From the NCBI GenBank assembly GCA_944325415.1, contig CALUZW010000007.1, forward strand, positions 35,732 through 99,731: a DNA stretch of 64,000 nt, given 5' to 3'. Each line of letters opens with the position of its first letter. Position 1 is the first letter of the stretch. The notes beneath the pieces were generated by a model. It did not search any database and was not told where the DNA came from. It saw nothing but the letters and a program-made list of their open reading frames with translations. Below are positions 26,800-35,627 of this stretch, one piece after another. Position numbers and translations under genes: made by a program. The stretch is from an uncultured Bacteroidales bacterium. Lineage in GTDB: Bacteria; Bacteroidota; Bacteroidia; Bacteroidales; UBA11471.

Positions 26800-28038
26800 A
26801 TGACTATCCGAAAAATATCCCTGCTGCTGTTTACACTGCTCCTCACGCTATCGTTCGGCACGGCACAAGCCGCCGAATACACCGTAGAGAGTGTCCCCCA
26901 TGTGCAAAAGGCCGACGCCCGGCGGTTCGTATCCAACCCCGACGGCATACTCGGCCCGCAAGCCGAGAGCCTCATCAACCTGCGACTCGACTCGCTGCGA
27001 CACCGCACCACCGCCGAGGTGGCCGTCGTCGTACTCGAATCGATAGGTGAACAAGATGTCGAATCGTTCTCCAACGAGCTGTTCAGCCATTGGGGCATAG
27101 GCCAGAAAGAGAACAACAACGGCCTGCTGGTACTCTTCGTACTCGACCAGCGGAAGATACGCTTCGAAGTGGGCTACGGACTCGAAGGCATACTGCCCGA
27201 TGCCATATGCAAGCGCATACAGGCCCGATACATGTTGCCGGCCTTCAAGCAGAACGACTACGACCGGGGTATGCTGCAAGGCATCGAGAGCGTTTGCGCT
27301 ATCATTGAAAATCCCGACAACCGGGGCGAAGTCTACGCCGCCAACGGCACCGCCGGCAAGGACGACTGGTTTTTCCTCATCGAGATGTACCTCGGCCTGT
27401 CGATACTCTTCTCCATCGTCATACTGCTCATGCTGCGCACGCCGCGACCGGCACAGCCCGACCAAGTATACAAAGCCTTGGAAAGCCAGCTTCCCACGCT
27501 GAAAACCATGGCCATCATCTTCCCCCTCTTCAACCTGCTTACCTACCTGCTCACACGTCGGCGCATGTACCGGTTGCGTAATGCCAAGCGCAACTGCGAA
27601 AACTGCGGCCACCCCATGCACAAGCTCAACGAAGAAGAAGACAACCGCTTCCTCACCTCGAAAGAGAATGCCGAGGAGATAGCCCGCTCGGTCGACTACG
27701 ACGTGTGGTTGTGCGACCACTGCGGTGCCACCGAAATCTATGCCTACCCCAACAAAGAGTCGCAGTACAGCGAATGTCCCCGCTGCCATGCTCACACCTA
27801 CGCACTCGAAAGCGACCGGGTACTCTCGCCGGCCACACCGTTCCAAAGCGGTATCGGAGAGAAACGGTACTGTTGCCGGCACTGTCGCTTCGAGCAGGTC
27901 GTTCCTTACACACTGCCCATCATCATCGCCCCCATCATCGGCGGTGGCGGACGCGGCGGCGGTATGGGAGGAGGAAGCTTCGGTGGCGGATTCGGCGGAG
28001 GCCTCTCGGGAGGAGGTGGTTCTACATCAAGCTGGTAA
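26800..28038 (+). CDS. TPM-domain membrane protein with zinc ribbons
   Basis: A 412-aa protein. Residues 1-25 are a signal peptide. Residues 30-185 form a TPM (YgcG/DUF477) domain, with NPDGILGPQAES, VVVLESIGEQDV, WGIGQKENNNGLLV and YGLEGILPD. Two hydrophobic segments follow, at about 190-212 and 238-251. The cytoplasmic part then carries four cysteine pairs at 266/269, 305/308, 326/329 and 359/362, probably two zinc ribbons. The tail (381-412) is a glycine-rich stretch ending STSSW. Some TPM proteins have phosphatase activity or aid photosystem/respiratory complex upkeep; here the role is unknown. It is 14 bases from the dgt gene. Confidence 0.78.
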   Translation: MTIRKISLLLFTLLLTLSFGTAQAAEYTVESVPHVQKADARRFVSNPDGILGPQAESLINLRLDSLRHRTTAEVAVVVLESIGEQDVESFSNELFSHWGIGQKENNNGLLVLFVLDQRKIRFEVGYGLEGILPDAICKRIQARYMLPAFKQNDYDRGMLQGIESVCAIIENPDNRGEVYAANGTAGKDDWFFLIEMYLGLSILFSIVILLMLRTPRPAQPDQVYKALESQLPTLKTMAIIFPLFNLLTYLLTRRRMYRLRNAKRNCENCGHPMHKLNEEEDNRFLTSKENAEEIARSVDYDVWLCDHCGATEIYAYPNKESQYSECPRCHAHTYALESDRVLSPATPFQSGIGEKRYCCRHCRFEQVVPYTLPIIIAPIIGGGGRGGGMGGGSFGGGFGGGLSGGGGSTSSW

Positions 28039-28077
28039 CAGAGCCATCGGCCCGTTCTCTTTTTATTCCTATTTTTT

Positions 28078-28110
28078 GTTGCTTTTTACCACAGAAAAAT
28101 TATAACTTTG
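28078..28110 (+). promoter_or_regulatory. Promoter for the XRE-cupin regulator
   Basis: -7 element TAACTTTG (28103-28110), with GTTG (28078-28081) 21 bases upstream as a weak -33. Confidence 0.42.
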
Positions 28111-28149
28111 TGCAGATTACGATTCATCACAAAAAATCTGGAACAAGAC

Positions 28150-28710
28150 ATGAACTGTGTAGGAAATAAAATACAACGCTTCCGCAACGAAAAAAAAATA
28201 ACCCTGGAAGAGCTTTCGCAGCAGACGGGTATCAGTATCGAACAACTCAGCCGCATCGAAGACAACACCGACCTGCCGGCCCTGTCGATACTGGTGAAGA
28301 TAGCGCGGGTACTGGGCACAAGACTGGGCACCTTCCTCGACGACATGGACGACCTGGGCCCGGCTCTGTCGCACATCGACAATGCCGAAGTCAGCTTCTC
28401 GACCAACTCGGCCCGCACCCCCTCGCACATGCTCTACCACTCGCTGGCCCGCAACAAAGCCAACCGGCACATGGAGCCTTTCTCCATTGAAATATCGCCG
28501 GTCGGGAAAGACGAATACGAGTTGTCGAGCCACGAAGGCGAAGAATTCATTGTCGTTACCGCAGGCAGCGTCGAAATCACCTACGGCGACAAGAACTACC
28601 TGCTCAACACGGGCGAGAGCATCTATTACGACTCCATCGTCCCTCACCATGTACACGCCCACGGAGACTGCCCCGCCCGCATACTGGCCGTCGTTTACGT
28701 CCCGGCCTAA
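28150..28710 (+). CDS. XRE-family regulator with C-terminal cupin
   Basis: A 186-aa DNA-binding protein. The helix-turn-helix is at residues about 5-58 (RFRNEKKITLEELSQQTGIS, then EQLSRIEDNTDLPALSIL). The C-terminal cupin (from about 110) is HEGEEFIVVTAGSVEITYG, then NTGESIYYDSIVPHHV with the sensor-type histidines. Family members sense a small ligand and regulate the neighbouring gene. The start ATG 28150 excludes a 14-codon open extension. The adjacent acyl-CoA ligase begins 21 bases downstream, so the pair is likely one operon, with the regulator probably responding to a fatty acid or acyl-CoA. Confidence 0.85.
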   Translation: MNCVGNKIQRFRNEKKITLEELSQQTGISIEQLSRIEDNTDLPALSILVKIARVLGTRLGTFLDDMDDLGPALSHIDNAEVSFSTNSARTPSHMLYHSLARNKANRHMEPFSIEISPVGKDEYELSSHEGEEFIVVTAGSVEITYGDKNYLLNTGESIYYDSIVPHHVHAHGDCPARILAVVYVPA

Positions 28711-28731
28711 CCCCTAAAAACAAGGACTGCC

Positions 28732-30384
28732 ATGCAACTGTTTGAAAAGACTCTGGGCGAATGGCTCGAATACTGGGCCGAGAAAACACCCGACAAAGAA
28801 TTTATTGTCTATTCCGACCGGGATTTGCGATTCACCTACAAGCAATTCGACAAGCGCGTCAACGACCTGGCCAAAGGGCTCCTCGCCATCGGCGTAACCA
28901 CCGGCTCACACATAGGTATCTGGGCCACCAACGTACCCGACTGGCTCACCTTCCTCTTTGCCTCGGCCAAGATAGGCGCCGTACTGGTCACGGTCAACAC
29001 CAATTACAAGCAACACGAGTTGGAGTACCTCACCGACAATGCCGACCTGCACACGCTCTGCATTTCAAGCGGCACGTTCGACAGCGACTACATCGACATG
29101 ACCTACACCATGCTGCCCGAGTTGCGCACCTCGCAGAGAGGGCATCTGCACAGCGAACGTTTTCCCTATATCAAGAACGTCGTCTATATAGGTCAGGAGA
29201 AACACCGCGGCATGTACAACACCGCCGAACTGCTCCTGCTGGGACAGACCCAAAGCAACGCTTCGCTCGAAGCCTGCCGCAGCCGCTTCAACTGCTACGA
29301 CGTGGTGAACATGCAATATACCTCGGGCACAACCGGATTTCCCAAAGGGGTGATGCTCACCCACCACAACATCACCAACAACGGATACTGCATCGGGCAA
29401 TGCATGAAGTTCACCGAGAACGACCGCGTGTGCCTGCCCGTACCGCTCTTCCACTGCTTCGGCATCGTGCTGGGCATCATGGCCATCATCACCAACGGCG
29501 CCTGTGCCGTGATGCTCGAACGCTTCGACCCGCTCGTCGTACTCGCCTCGGTACACAAAGAGCGATGCACGGCACTCTACGGCGTGCCCACCATGTTCAT
29601 TGCCGAGTTGAACCACCCGATGTTCAGCATGTTCGACCTCTCGTCGCTGCGCACCGGCATCATGGCCGGCTCGCTCTGCCCCGAATGGCTCATGCGCGAA
29701 GTGATGGACAAGATGTACATGACCGAAATCACCAGCGTTTACGGCCTTACCGAGACCTCGCCCGGCATGACACAGAGCAAGGTCGACGACCCGCTCGAAG
29801 TGCGCGCCACCACCGTCGGCAGCCCCCTGCCCGAAATCGATGTGAAGGTACTCGACCCCGAAACCCTCGAAGAGTGCCCCGTAGGCGTGCAGGGCGAGAT
29901 GTGCTGCAAAGGCTACAACATCATGAAGGGCTACTACAAAATGCCCGAAGCCACCGCCGAAATCATCGACAAGAACGGATACCTGCACTCGGGCGACCTC
30001 GGCGTGAAGACCCCCGAAGGCAACTTCAAAATTACCGGACGCATCAAAGACATGATAATCCGCGGCGGAGAAAACATCTATCCCCGCGAAATCGAAGAGT
30101 TCCTCTATCAAATGCCTCAAATCAAAGACGTACAGGTAGCGGCCGTTCCCTCCCGCAAATATGGCGAAGAGGTAGGCGCCTTCATCATACTCAAAGAGGG
30201 CGAGACCCTCGAAGAGGCCGACGTGAAAGATTTCTGCAAAGGGAAAATCTCCCGCCACAAAATTCCGAAATATGTATTCTTCATTCAGGAATTCCCCTTG
30301 ACCGGAAGTGGCAAAATACAGAAATACAAGCTCAAAGACCTGGGGCTCGAACTGCTCCGCCAGCAGGGCATCACCCCGGCATAA
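28732..30384 (+). CDS. Acyl-CoA ligase (AMP-forming)
   Basis: An ANL-superfamily enzyme activating a carboxylic acid to its CoA thioester. It has [20 protein letters not shown] at about residue 200, [31 protein letters not shown] and the catalytic lysine region [14 protein letters not shown] near the C-terminus. Length 550 aa fits the medium/long-chain fatty-acid CoA ligases; it is different from the 601-aa synthetase at 10.3 kb. It follows a regulator of the XRE-cupin type by 21 bases. The chain length of its substrate cannot be read from the sequence. Confidence 0.9.
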   Translation: MQLFEKTLGEWLEYWAEKTPDKEFIVYSDRDLRFTYKQFDKRVNDLAKGLLAIGVTTGSHIGIWATNVPDWLTFLFASAKIGAVLVTVNTNYKQHELEYLTDNADLHTLCISSGTFDSDYIDMTYTMLPELRTSQRGHLHSERFPYIKNVVYIGQEKHRGMYNTAELLLLGQTQSNASLEACRSRFNCYDVVNMQYTSGTTGFPKGVMLTHHNITNNGYCIGQCMKFTENDRVCLPVPLFHCFGIVLGIMAIITNGACAVMLERFDPLVVLASVHKERCTALYGVPTMFIAELNHPMFSMFDLSSLRTGIMAGSLCPEWLMREVMDKMYMTEITSVYGLTETSPGMTQSKVDDPLEVRATTVGSPLPEIDVKVLDPETLEECPVGVQGEMCCKGYNIMKGYYKMPEATAEIIDKNGYLHSGDLGVKTPEGNFKITGRIKDMIIRGGENIYPREIEEFLYQMPQIKDVQVAAVPSRKYGEEVGAFIILKEGETLEEADVKDFCKGKISRHKIPKYVFFIQEFPLTGSGKIQKYKLKDLGLELLRQQGITPA

Positions 30385-30411
30385 GAGTCGTTGTTGCCCC
30401 GAAAAGAACAA

Positions 30412-30451
30412 GACGGAGGTGGGTCGTGTAAACTTTCGACCCACCTCCGTC
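30412..30451 (+). terminator. Terminator after the acyl-CoA ligase
   Basis: Perfect 15-bp stem GACGGAGGTGGGTCG / CGACCCACCTCCGTC (30412-30426 with 30437-30451), 10-base loop, followed by ATTTATT. The 306-base gap 30385-30690 holds this hairpin and, near its end, the yaaA promoter; I saw no gene. Confidence 0.7.
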
Positions 30452-30639
30452 ATTTATTGTAATAAACCATCCGCCCCTTGGTGAAGGCGGCATCTGACAC
30501 AGACGTCTGTTCGGTAAGAGCGATGGCAGTCCAGGCGACGACCGGAAATTCGTTTCTGTCCACTGCCACACCGTCCGCTATCTTTTCAGAAGACAGGAGG
30601 CGGCTCGGCATAGTCAACGAGTGAAAACTTTGTTTTCTC

Positions 30640-30671
30640 TTTGCCTCTGCTCTCGCCTTTCGCTATCTTTG
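30640..30671 (+). promoter_or_regulatory. Promoter for yaaA
   Basis: TTTG (30640-30643), 20 bases, then TATCTTTG (30664-30671): a full consensus match 19 bases before the ATG at 30691. Confidence 0.66.
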
Positions 30672-30690
30672 CCCCATAAATATCTGTTCA

Positions 30691-31452
30691 ATGATACTCC
30701 TCTCCTGCGCCAAAACCATGAACAGCAGGCCGGTACAAAACGAAACCGCCGGCACGACACCCCGATTTGCCCGGGAGGCTCACGAGCTGGCTCTGGCCCT
30801 GGCTCGCCGTTCGCCCGACGAACTGCGCCGACTGTTGCGCGTCCCGGCTAAAATCGCCGCTGAAAATTTCAACCGCTACCAAGCCTTCCACTCGCCCGAC
30901 ACCCCCTCACGGCCGGCTATCGACGCCTATACCGGCATCGTATTCAAGACCCTCCTGCGGGGTGGATTCGACACGGTCGACAGGGCCTACGCTCAGGAAC
31001 GGCTGCGCATCACCTCGTTTCTCTACGGACTGCTGCGCCCGCTCGACGGTATCAAACCCTATCGCGCCGAAGGCGACATGGCCCTGCCCGACTGGGGCGG
31101 CCTCTCGCTCTTCGATTACTGGAAACCGCGGCTCACCAGCCTCTTCGAACAGGAAATCGAGGCCAGCGGCGGTGTACTCTTCAACCTGGCCAGCGACGAG
31201 ATGCGACGCCTCTTCGACTGGAAACGGCTCGAAGAGCGGACACACATCATCACTCCCCAGTTCCAGATACGCCACAACGACGGCTGGAAGACCGTCGTCG
31301 TCTACACCAAGATGGCACGCGGCGCCATGGCACGTTACCTGCTGAAAGAGCGCATCGAAACACCCCATGCCCTGGAAGCCTTTGAATGGGAAGGGTTCCG
31401 GTTCGACGCAGTCCGCTCCGACAACCACAATTACATCTTCACGCACGAATAA
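30691..31452 (+). CDS. yaaA: YaaA-family peroxide stress protein
   Basis: A 253-aa cytoplasmic protein of the YaaA/DUF328 family. The start MILLSCAKTMN is characteristic; central YTGIVFKTLLRGG and the segment SFLYGLLRPLDGIKPYRAE are family-conserved, as is the ending FEWEGFRFDAVRSDNHNYIF. E. coli YaaA lowers free iron and protects against hydrogen peroxide, and binds DNA. That is known for the family; nothing here shows peroxide control directly. The maa-like gene starts six bases past its stop, so the two are probably one operon. Confidence 0.9.
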   Translation: MILLSCAKTMNSRPVQNETAGTTPRFAREAHELALALARRSPDELRRLLRVPAKIAAENFNRYQAFHSPDTPSRPAIDAYTGIVFKTLLRGGFDTVDRAYAQERLRITSFLYGLLRPLDGIKPYRAEGDMALPDWGGLSLFDYWKPRLTSLFEQEIEASGGVLFNLASDEMRRLFDWKRLEERTHIITPQFQIRHNDGWKTVVVYTKMARGAMARYLLKERIETPHALEAFEWEGFRFDAVRSDNHNYIFTHE

Positions 31453-31457
31453 CCGAT

Positions 31458-32030
31458 ATGACCGAAAAAGAAAAAATGCTGGCCGGCGAAGTCTATTCGC
31501 CCTTCGACCCCGAGCTTACCGCCCTGCACCAAAAGGCACTGCGCATAGCCGAACGGTACAACCGCGAATCGTTTGCCGACTGCCTTACCCGCAACAACAC
31601 CCTGCGGGAACTCCTGCCCAATACACACCCCTCGCTCATCGTGCAGCCGCCGTTCCTGTGCGACTTCGGCTTCCTCATCGAAGGAGGCGAAAACGGGTTC
31701 ATCAACTACAACTGCACCATACTCGACACCGCCCGTGTGAAACTGGGCCGCAACATACTCATCGGTCCCAACGTGCAGATATACTGCCCCATGCACCCGC
31801 TCGACCATCGCGAACGGGCCACCGGCGTCGAACATGGCGAACCGGTAACCATAGGCGACGACTGCTGGATAGGAGGCGGCACGGTGATATGTCCGGGCGT
31901 AACCATAGGCAACCGCTGTGTCATCGGTGCCGGGAGCGTCGTGGTGAAAGACATTCCCGACGACTCGGTCGCCGTGGGCAACCCCGCACGGGTGATTCGC
32001 CGCACCTCGGCCGACGACAAAACAGTCTGA
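31458..32030 (+). CDS. Sugar O-acetyltransferase (Maa/LacA-like)
   Basis: A 190-aa left-handed beta-helix acetyltransferase. The Maa N-terminus MTEKEKMLAGEVYSPFDPEL is followed by hexapeptide repeats (e.g. TARVKLGRNILIGPNVQIYC) and the catalytic histidine in CPMHPLDHRERATG. The end DDCWIGGGTVICPGV, VIGAGSVVVKDIPDDSVAVG and GNPARVIRR are typical. It acetylates a sugar hydroxyl using acetyl-CoA; the sugar is unknown. The start ATG 31458 is 5 bases after the yaaA stop. Confidence 0.9.
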   Translation: MTEKEKMLAGEVYSPFDPELTALHQKALRIAERYNRESFADCLTRNNTLRELLPNTHPSLIVQPPFLCDFGFLIEGGENGFINYNCTILDTARVKLGRNILIGPNVQIYCPMHPLDHRERATGVEHGEPVTIGDDCWIGGGTVICPGVTIGNRCVIGAGSVVVKDIPDDSVAVGNPARVIRRTSADDKTV

Positions 32031-32057
32031 CTGTAACGATATTCCGAAATATCTTCT

Positions 32058-32065
32058 TATCTTTG
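32058..32065 (+). promoter_or_regulatory. -7 element for hflX
   Basis: TATCTTTG about 110 bases before the ATG at 32175; -33 is not clear. An ATG in frame at 32067 would lie on the transcription start, so it is not the real start. Confidence 0.45.
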
Positions 32066-32174
32066 TATGGAACAGCCGGAAGCCCGGCGCCGGGAGGGAG
32101 GACAGAGAGTGTACCGCTCGCCATCTTCACCGCCGCCGCTTGCCGCTCGCCACATATTGTGTAAACAACCCAGC

Positions 32175-33416
32175 ATGAAAGAATTCATACTCACCGAAGA
32201 AGTAAACGAACGCGCCGTACTGGTGGGCCTGATTACCCCCACACAGAACGAAGCCAAAGCCAACGAATACCTCGACGAACTGGCATTTCTTGCCGAAACC
32301 GCCGGAGCCGAACCGGTCAAGAAATTCCTGCAACGCATCGACCAGCCCAACTCGGTAACCTTTGTGGGCAGCGGCAAGCTGGCCGAGATAAAAGCCTTTG
32401 TCGAAGAGAACGAGATAGGACTGGTCATCTGCGACGACGAACTCTCGCCCAAGCAACTGAAAAACATAGAGCAGGCATTGCAGGTGAAGATTCTCGACCG
32501 TACAAGCCTCATTCTCGACATATTTGCCAAACGGGCCCAGACGGCCCACGCCAAGACCCAGGTGGAGCTGGCCCAGTACCAATACCTGCTGCCGCGCCTT
32601 ACCCGGCTGTGGACCCACCTCGAACGGCAACGGGGCGGTATCGGTATGCGCGGTCCCGGTGAGACGCAAATCGAGACCGACCGCCGTATCATTCTCGACA
32701 AAATCTCCCTGCTCAAACAGGAACTGAAACACATCGACCGACAAAAGAGTATCCAGCGGAAAAACCGCGGGAAGATGGTGCGCGTGGCTCTCGTGGGATA
32801 TACCAACGTGGGAAAATCGACCCTGATGAACCTGTTGAGCAAATCGGAGGTCTTTGCCGAGAACAAACTCTTCGCCACCCTCGACACGACGGTGCGCAAG
32901 GTCATCATCGACAACCTGCCGTTCCTGCTCACCGACACGGTAGGGTTTATCCGCAAACTGCCCACCCACCTGGTCGAGTCGTTCAAGTCGACCCTCGACG
33001 AGGTGCGCGAGGCCGACCTGCTCCTGCACATTGTCGATATCTCCCACCCCGCTTTCGAGGAGCAAATCGAAATCGTGAACAAGACCCTGTATGAGGTGTG
33101 CAACGCCACCGACAAACCCATGATTCTCGTCTTCAACAAAATCGACGCCTACAAGCACGTCGAGAAAGAGCCCGACGACCTGTCGCCGCGCACCCGGGAA
33201 AACATCTCCCTCGATGAACTGAAAGAGTCGTGGATGTCGCGTATGCACGAAAACTGCATCTTCATCTCGGCCCGCGAACGCAGCAACATCGAAGAGTTGA
33301 AACAGCTCCTCTACCAGCGGGTAAAAGAGATACACATCACCCGTTTCCCCTACAACGACTTTCTCTTTGAGAAATACGACTCGCTCGATGAGAGTGGAAA
33401 CAGCGACAACTTCTAA
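32175..33416 (+). CDS. hflX: Ribosome-associated GTPase HflX
   Basis: A 413-aa GTPase that binds and splits stalled ribosomes, notably after heat. The N-terminal HflX domain is ERAVLVGLITPTQNEAKANEYLDELAFLAETAGAE (its first part ERAVLVGLITPTQ), with the glycine-rich SRGGIGMRGPGETQIETDRR-like stretch at about 165 (IGMRGPGETQIETDRR). G1 is VGYTNVGKSTLMN, G3 is DTVGFIRKLP and G4 is NKID. Start ATG 32175 gives the MKEFILTEEVNERAV N-terminus seen in the phylum; an upstream open extension to 32067 is not expected. The thioesterase gene begins 12 bases after its stop. Confidence 0.94.
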   Translation: MKEFILTEEVNERAVLVGLITPTQNEAKANEYLDELAFLAETAGAEPVKKFLQRIDQPNSVTFVGSGKLAEIKAFVEENEIGLVICDDELSPKQLKNIEQALQVKILDRTSLILDIFAKRAQTAHAKTQVELAQYQYLLPRLTRLWTHLERQRGGIGMRGPGETQIETDRRIILDKISLLKQELKHIDRQKSIQRKNRGKMVRVALVGYTNVGKSTLMNLLSKSEVFAENKLFATLDTTVRKVIIDNLPFLLTDTVGFIRKLPTHLVESFKSTLDEVREADLLLHIVDISHPAFEEQIEIVNKTLYEVCNATDKPMILVFNKIDAYKHVEKEPDDLSPRTRENISLDELKESWMSRMHENCIFISARERSNIEELKQLLYQRVKEIHITRFPYNDFLFEKYDSLDESGNSDNF

Positions 33417-33428
33417 ACACATTCTGTC

Positions 33429-33839
33429 ATGGAAAAGCCCCGCTACATACACGAAATCGAAATAAAGGTGCGCGACTACGAATGCGACATGCAAGGCATC
33501 GTCAACAACGCCAACTACCAGCACTACATGGAACACGCCCGCCACGAATTTCTCCTGAGTGCTGGTAAAGGTTTTACCGACCTGCGCGAGCAGGGTATCG
33601 AATGTGTCGTGCGCCATGTCGACATCGAGTACCGCGTATCCCTGCGCAGCAAAGACATAGCCGTGTGCCGGCTGTACCTGCGGCGTGAAGGGCCCAAATA
33701 TGTCTTTTATCAGGACATCTACCGCAAAAGCGACGACAAACTCTGCACCCGCGGAAAGGTAGAGAGTGTAGCCACCGTCAACGGCCGTGCCACCCGGGGC
33801 GACGAGCTGGCCGAGTATTTCAAGGACTACCTGTCGTAA
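33429..33839 (+). CDS. Acyl-CoA thioesterase (YbgC/4HBT type)
   Basis: A 136-aa hotdog-fold thioesterase. The active-site stretch is YECDMQGIVNNANYQHYMEH, where D near residue 20 is the catalytic acid of the 4-hydroxybenzoyl-CoA thioesterase family and N/H pairs form the oxyanion helix. It hydrolyses short or medium acyl-CoA. Its position between hflX and dprA, 12 and 5 bases apart, suggests co-transcription with both. Confidence 0.85.
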   Translation: MEKPRYIHEIEIKVRDYECDMQGIVNNANYQHYMEHARHEFLLSAGKGFTDLREQGIECVVRHVDIEYRVSLRSKDIAVCRLYLRREGPKYVFYQDIYRKSDDKLCTRGKVESVATVNGRATRGDELAEYFKDYLS

Positions 33840-33844
33840 CCACC

Positions 33845-34960
33845 GTGATACCCACAACCGGCCTCCGATATGCCATAGCCCTTTCGCTGATGAAGGGCAT
33901 GAACCGGCAAGCCGCCGAGCGGCTGTTGCCGGCCGATGGCGACATGGCGGCCCTGTTCGACGCATCGCCCGAGAGTTGGCGCGAGAAGGTGGGCACCGTT
34001 GCGCCGCTGTTCGACCTCGAAAGCCGCCAGAGAGCCCTCGCAGCCGCCGATACCGAGATAAGATTTATCGAGCAGAAAAACATCTCCCCGCTTTTCTTTA
34101 CCGACCCCGACTATCCTGCACTGCTGCACGAATGTCCCGACGCTCCCCTGATGCTCTATTTCAAGGGCGAGAGCAACCCCAATCCCCATCGGGTACTGAG
34201 CATCGTCGGCACCCGCAAGGCAACACGCTACGGACGCGACTTCTGTGCCGACCTGCTGGCCGACCTGTCTCGTGCCGTCCCGGGGCTCACCATTGTCAGC
34301 GGCATGGCCTACGGCATCGACATCTGCGCCCACCGCGAGGCCCTGAAAAACGGCCTCCCCACCATCGGCGTACTGGCTCACGGACTGCACACGCTCTACC
34401 CGTCGGCCCACCGTGCCACGGCACAAGAGGCCGAACACCACGGAGGGCTGCTCACTGAATACACCTCACAACAGCCCATACTGAAAATAAACTTCGTGGC
34501 GCGCAACCGCATCGTGGCCGGCATGAGCGAGGCCACACTGGTCGTGGAGTCGGCCGAGAAGGGCGGCGCCCTCATCACCGCACGACTGGCCCGCGACTAC
34601 AACCGTGACGTATTTGCCCTGCCGGGCAACATCGGGCAGGAAAGTTCGGCCGGCTGCAACCGTCTCATACACGACAACATTGCCGCTCTTGTAACCTCGG
34701 CCGCGGATATTGTAGAGGCCCTGGGCTGGGAAACCTCCGACAGCCCGAAAGAGTGCCGCCAACAACCCCTGTTTCCCGATATCAGCGAAAAAGAGGCCCT
34801 GATCCTGCGAATACTGCAAGACCAGGGCGAAATGCAAATCAATCCCCTCACCGTGACGGCAGGACTGCCGGCCGGTGAAGTGTTGTCGACACTACTCGAA
34901 ATGGAATTCAAAGGGCTCGTGCGCACCCTCCCGGGAGGCATTTTCAGAGCCGTCAAGTAA
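33845..34960 (+). CDS. dprA: DNA-processing protein DprA (Smf)
   Basis: Binds incoming single-stranded DNA and loads RecA during transformation. The 371-aa protein has the extended Rossmann fold: IVGTRKATRYG, SGMAYGIDICAHREAL, LTEYTSQQPI, FVARNRIVAGMSEA, ESAEKGGALITA and LPGNIGQESSAGCN. A C-terminal winged-helix-like tail (about 300-371) ends LVRTLPGGIF. The start is GTG 33845, 5 bases after the thioesterase stop; no ATG fits. Its 3' end overlaps the convergent znuC gene by 8 bases. Confidence 0.93.
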   Translation: MIPTTGLRYAIALSLMKGMNRQAAERLLPADGDMAALFDASPESWREKVGTVAPLFDLESRQRALAAADTEIRFIEQKNISPLFFTDPDYPALLHECPDAPLMLYFKGESNPNPHRVLSIVGTRKATRYGRDFCADLLADLSRAVPGLTIVSGMAYGIDICAHREALKNGLPTIGVLAHGLHTLYPSAHRATAQEAEHHGGLLTEYTSQQPILKINFVARNRIVAGMSEATLVVESAEKGGALITARLARDYNRDVFALPGNIGQESSAGCNRLIHDNIAALVTSAADIVEALGWETSDSPKECRQQPLFPDISEKEALILRILQDQGEMQINPLTVTAGLPAGEVLSTLLEMEFKGLVRTLPGGIFRAVK

Positions 34961-35627
34961 GGGTTCCGCCCTGCGACGGAATCTCCTCCACATATTTATG
35001 CACCTTGAACTGTCGTGTGGCCAAGGGCTCGAAAATACCCTCTTCGTGCGTAACCAGCACCACCGTCGCCGACCGATTGGCCTCGCGCAGGAGGTCTATC
35101 ATCATAGAACCGAAATGATGGTCGACATACGATGTGGGCTCATCAAGGACGAGCACCTCGGGGTCGGTAATCAGCGCCCGTCCGAACAGTACCCGCTGCA
35201 ACTGCCCGCCCGACAACTCTCCAATCGAAGCCGACGCATAATCGGCCAGTTCCATACGCTGCAACATATCGTCGACCCGGCGGCGGGCCTCACGACGCAC
35301 CATCTTCCGGCCGAGCAGCCCCATAGCCATCACCTCCGATACCGTAATCGGGAAATGGGAGTCGATGCGGCTCTTTTGCGGGAGATACCCGATATTAAGC
35401 GAAGAGACCGTCGCCCCGTCGCGATAGTACGACACAGTTCCCCTGTCGGGCGGCAACAGCCCCAGGACGACCCGCAGCAGCGTCGTCTTACCGCCACCGT
35501 TGGGCCCCTTAATCAAGACAAAATCGCCCCGGTCTATCTGCAACGAGACGTCGGAGAGCGTCAAACGGTTGTCATACCGCAAATCGACATGACGCAAAAC
35601 AATCTGTTTCTTATCGCACAAAAGCAT
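34953..35627 (-). CDS. znuC: Metal ABC transporter ATP-binding protein
   Basis: The ATPase of a zinc or manganese importer. It is 224 aa with Walker A GPNGGGKTTL, the signature LSGGQLQRVLFGRAL, Walker B VLVLDEPTSYVD, and the H-loop in LVTHEEG. The start ATG 35627 lies inside the end of znuA (17-base overlap). It is 3' of znuA. No membrane permease (ZnuB) gene is beside the pair, so the permease must be elsewhere or absent. Confidence 0.88.
   Translation of the reverse strand: MLLCDKKQIVLRHVDLRYDNRLTLSDVSLQIDRGDFVLIKGPNGGGKTTLLRVVLGLLPPDRGTVSYYRDGATVSSLNIGYLPQKSRIDSHFPITVSEVMAMGLLGRKMVRREARRRVDDMLQRMELADYASASIGELSGGQLQRVLFGRALITDPEVLVLDEPTSYVDHHFGSMMIDLLREANRSATVVLVTHEEGIFEPLATRQFKVHKYVEEIPSQGGTLT

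Noticed and set aside
32067..32174. A 36-codon N-terminal extension of hflX
   Set aside because: Its ATG lies on the predicted transcription start; the sequence is proline-arginine rich and not conserved.
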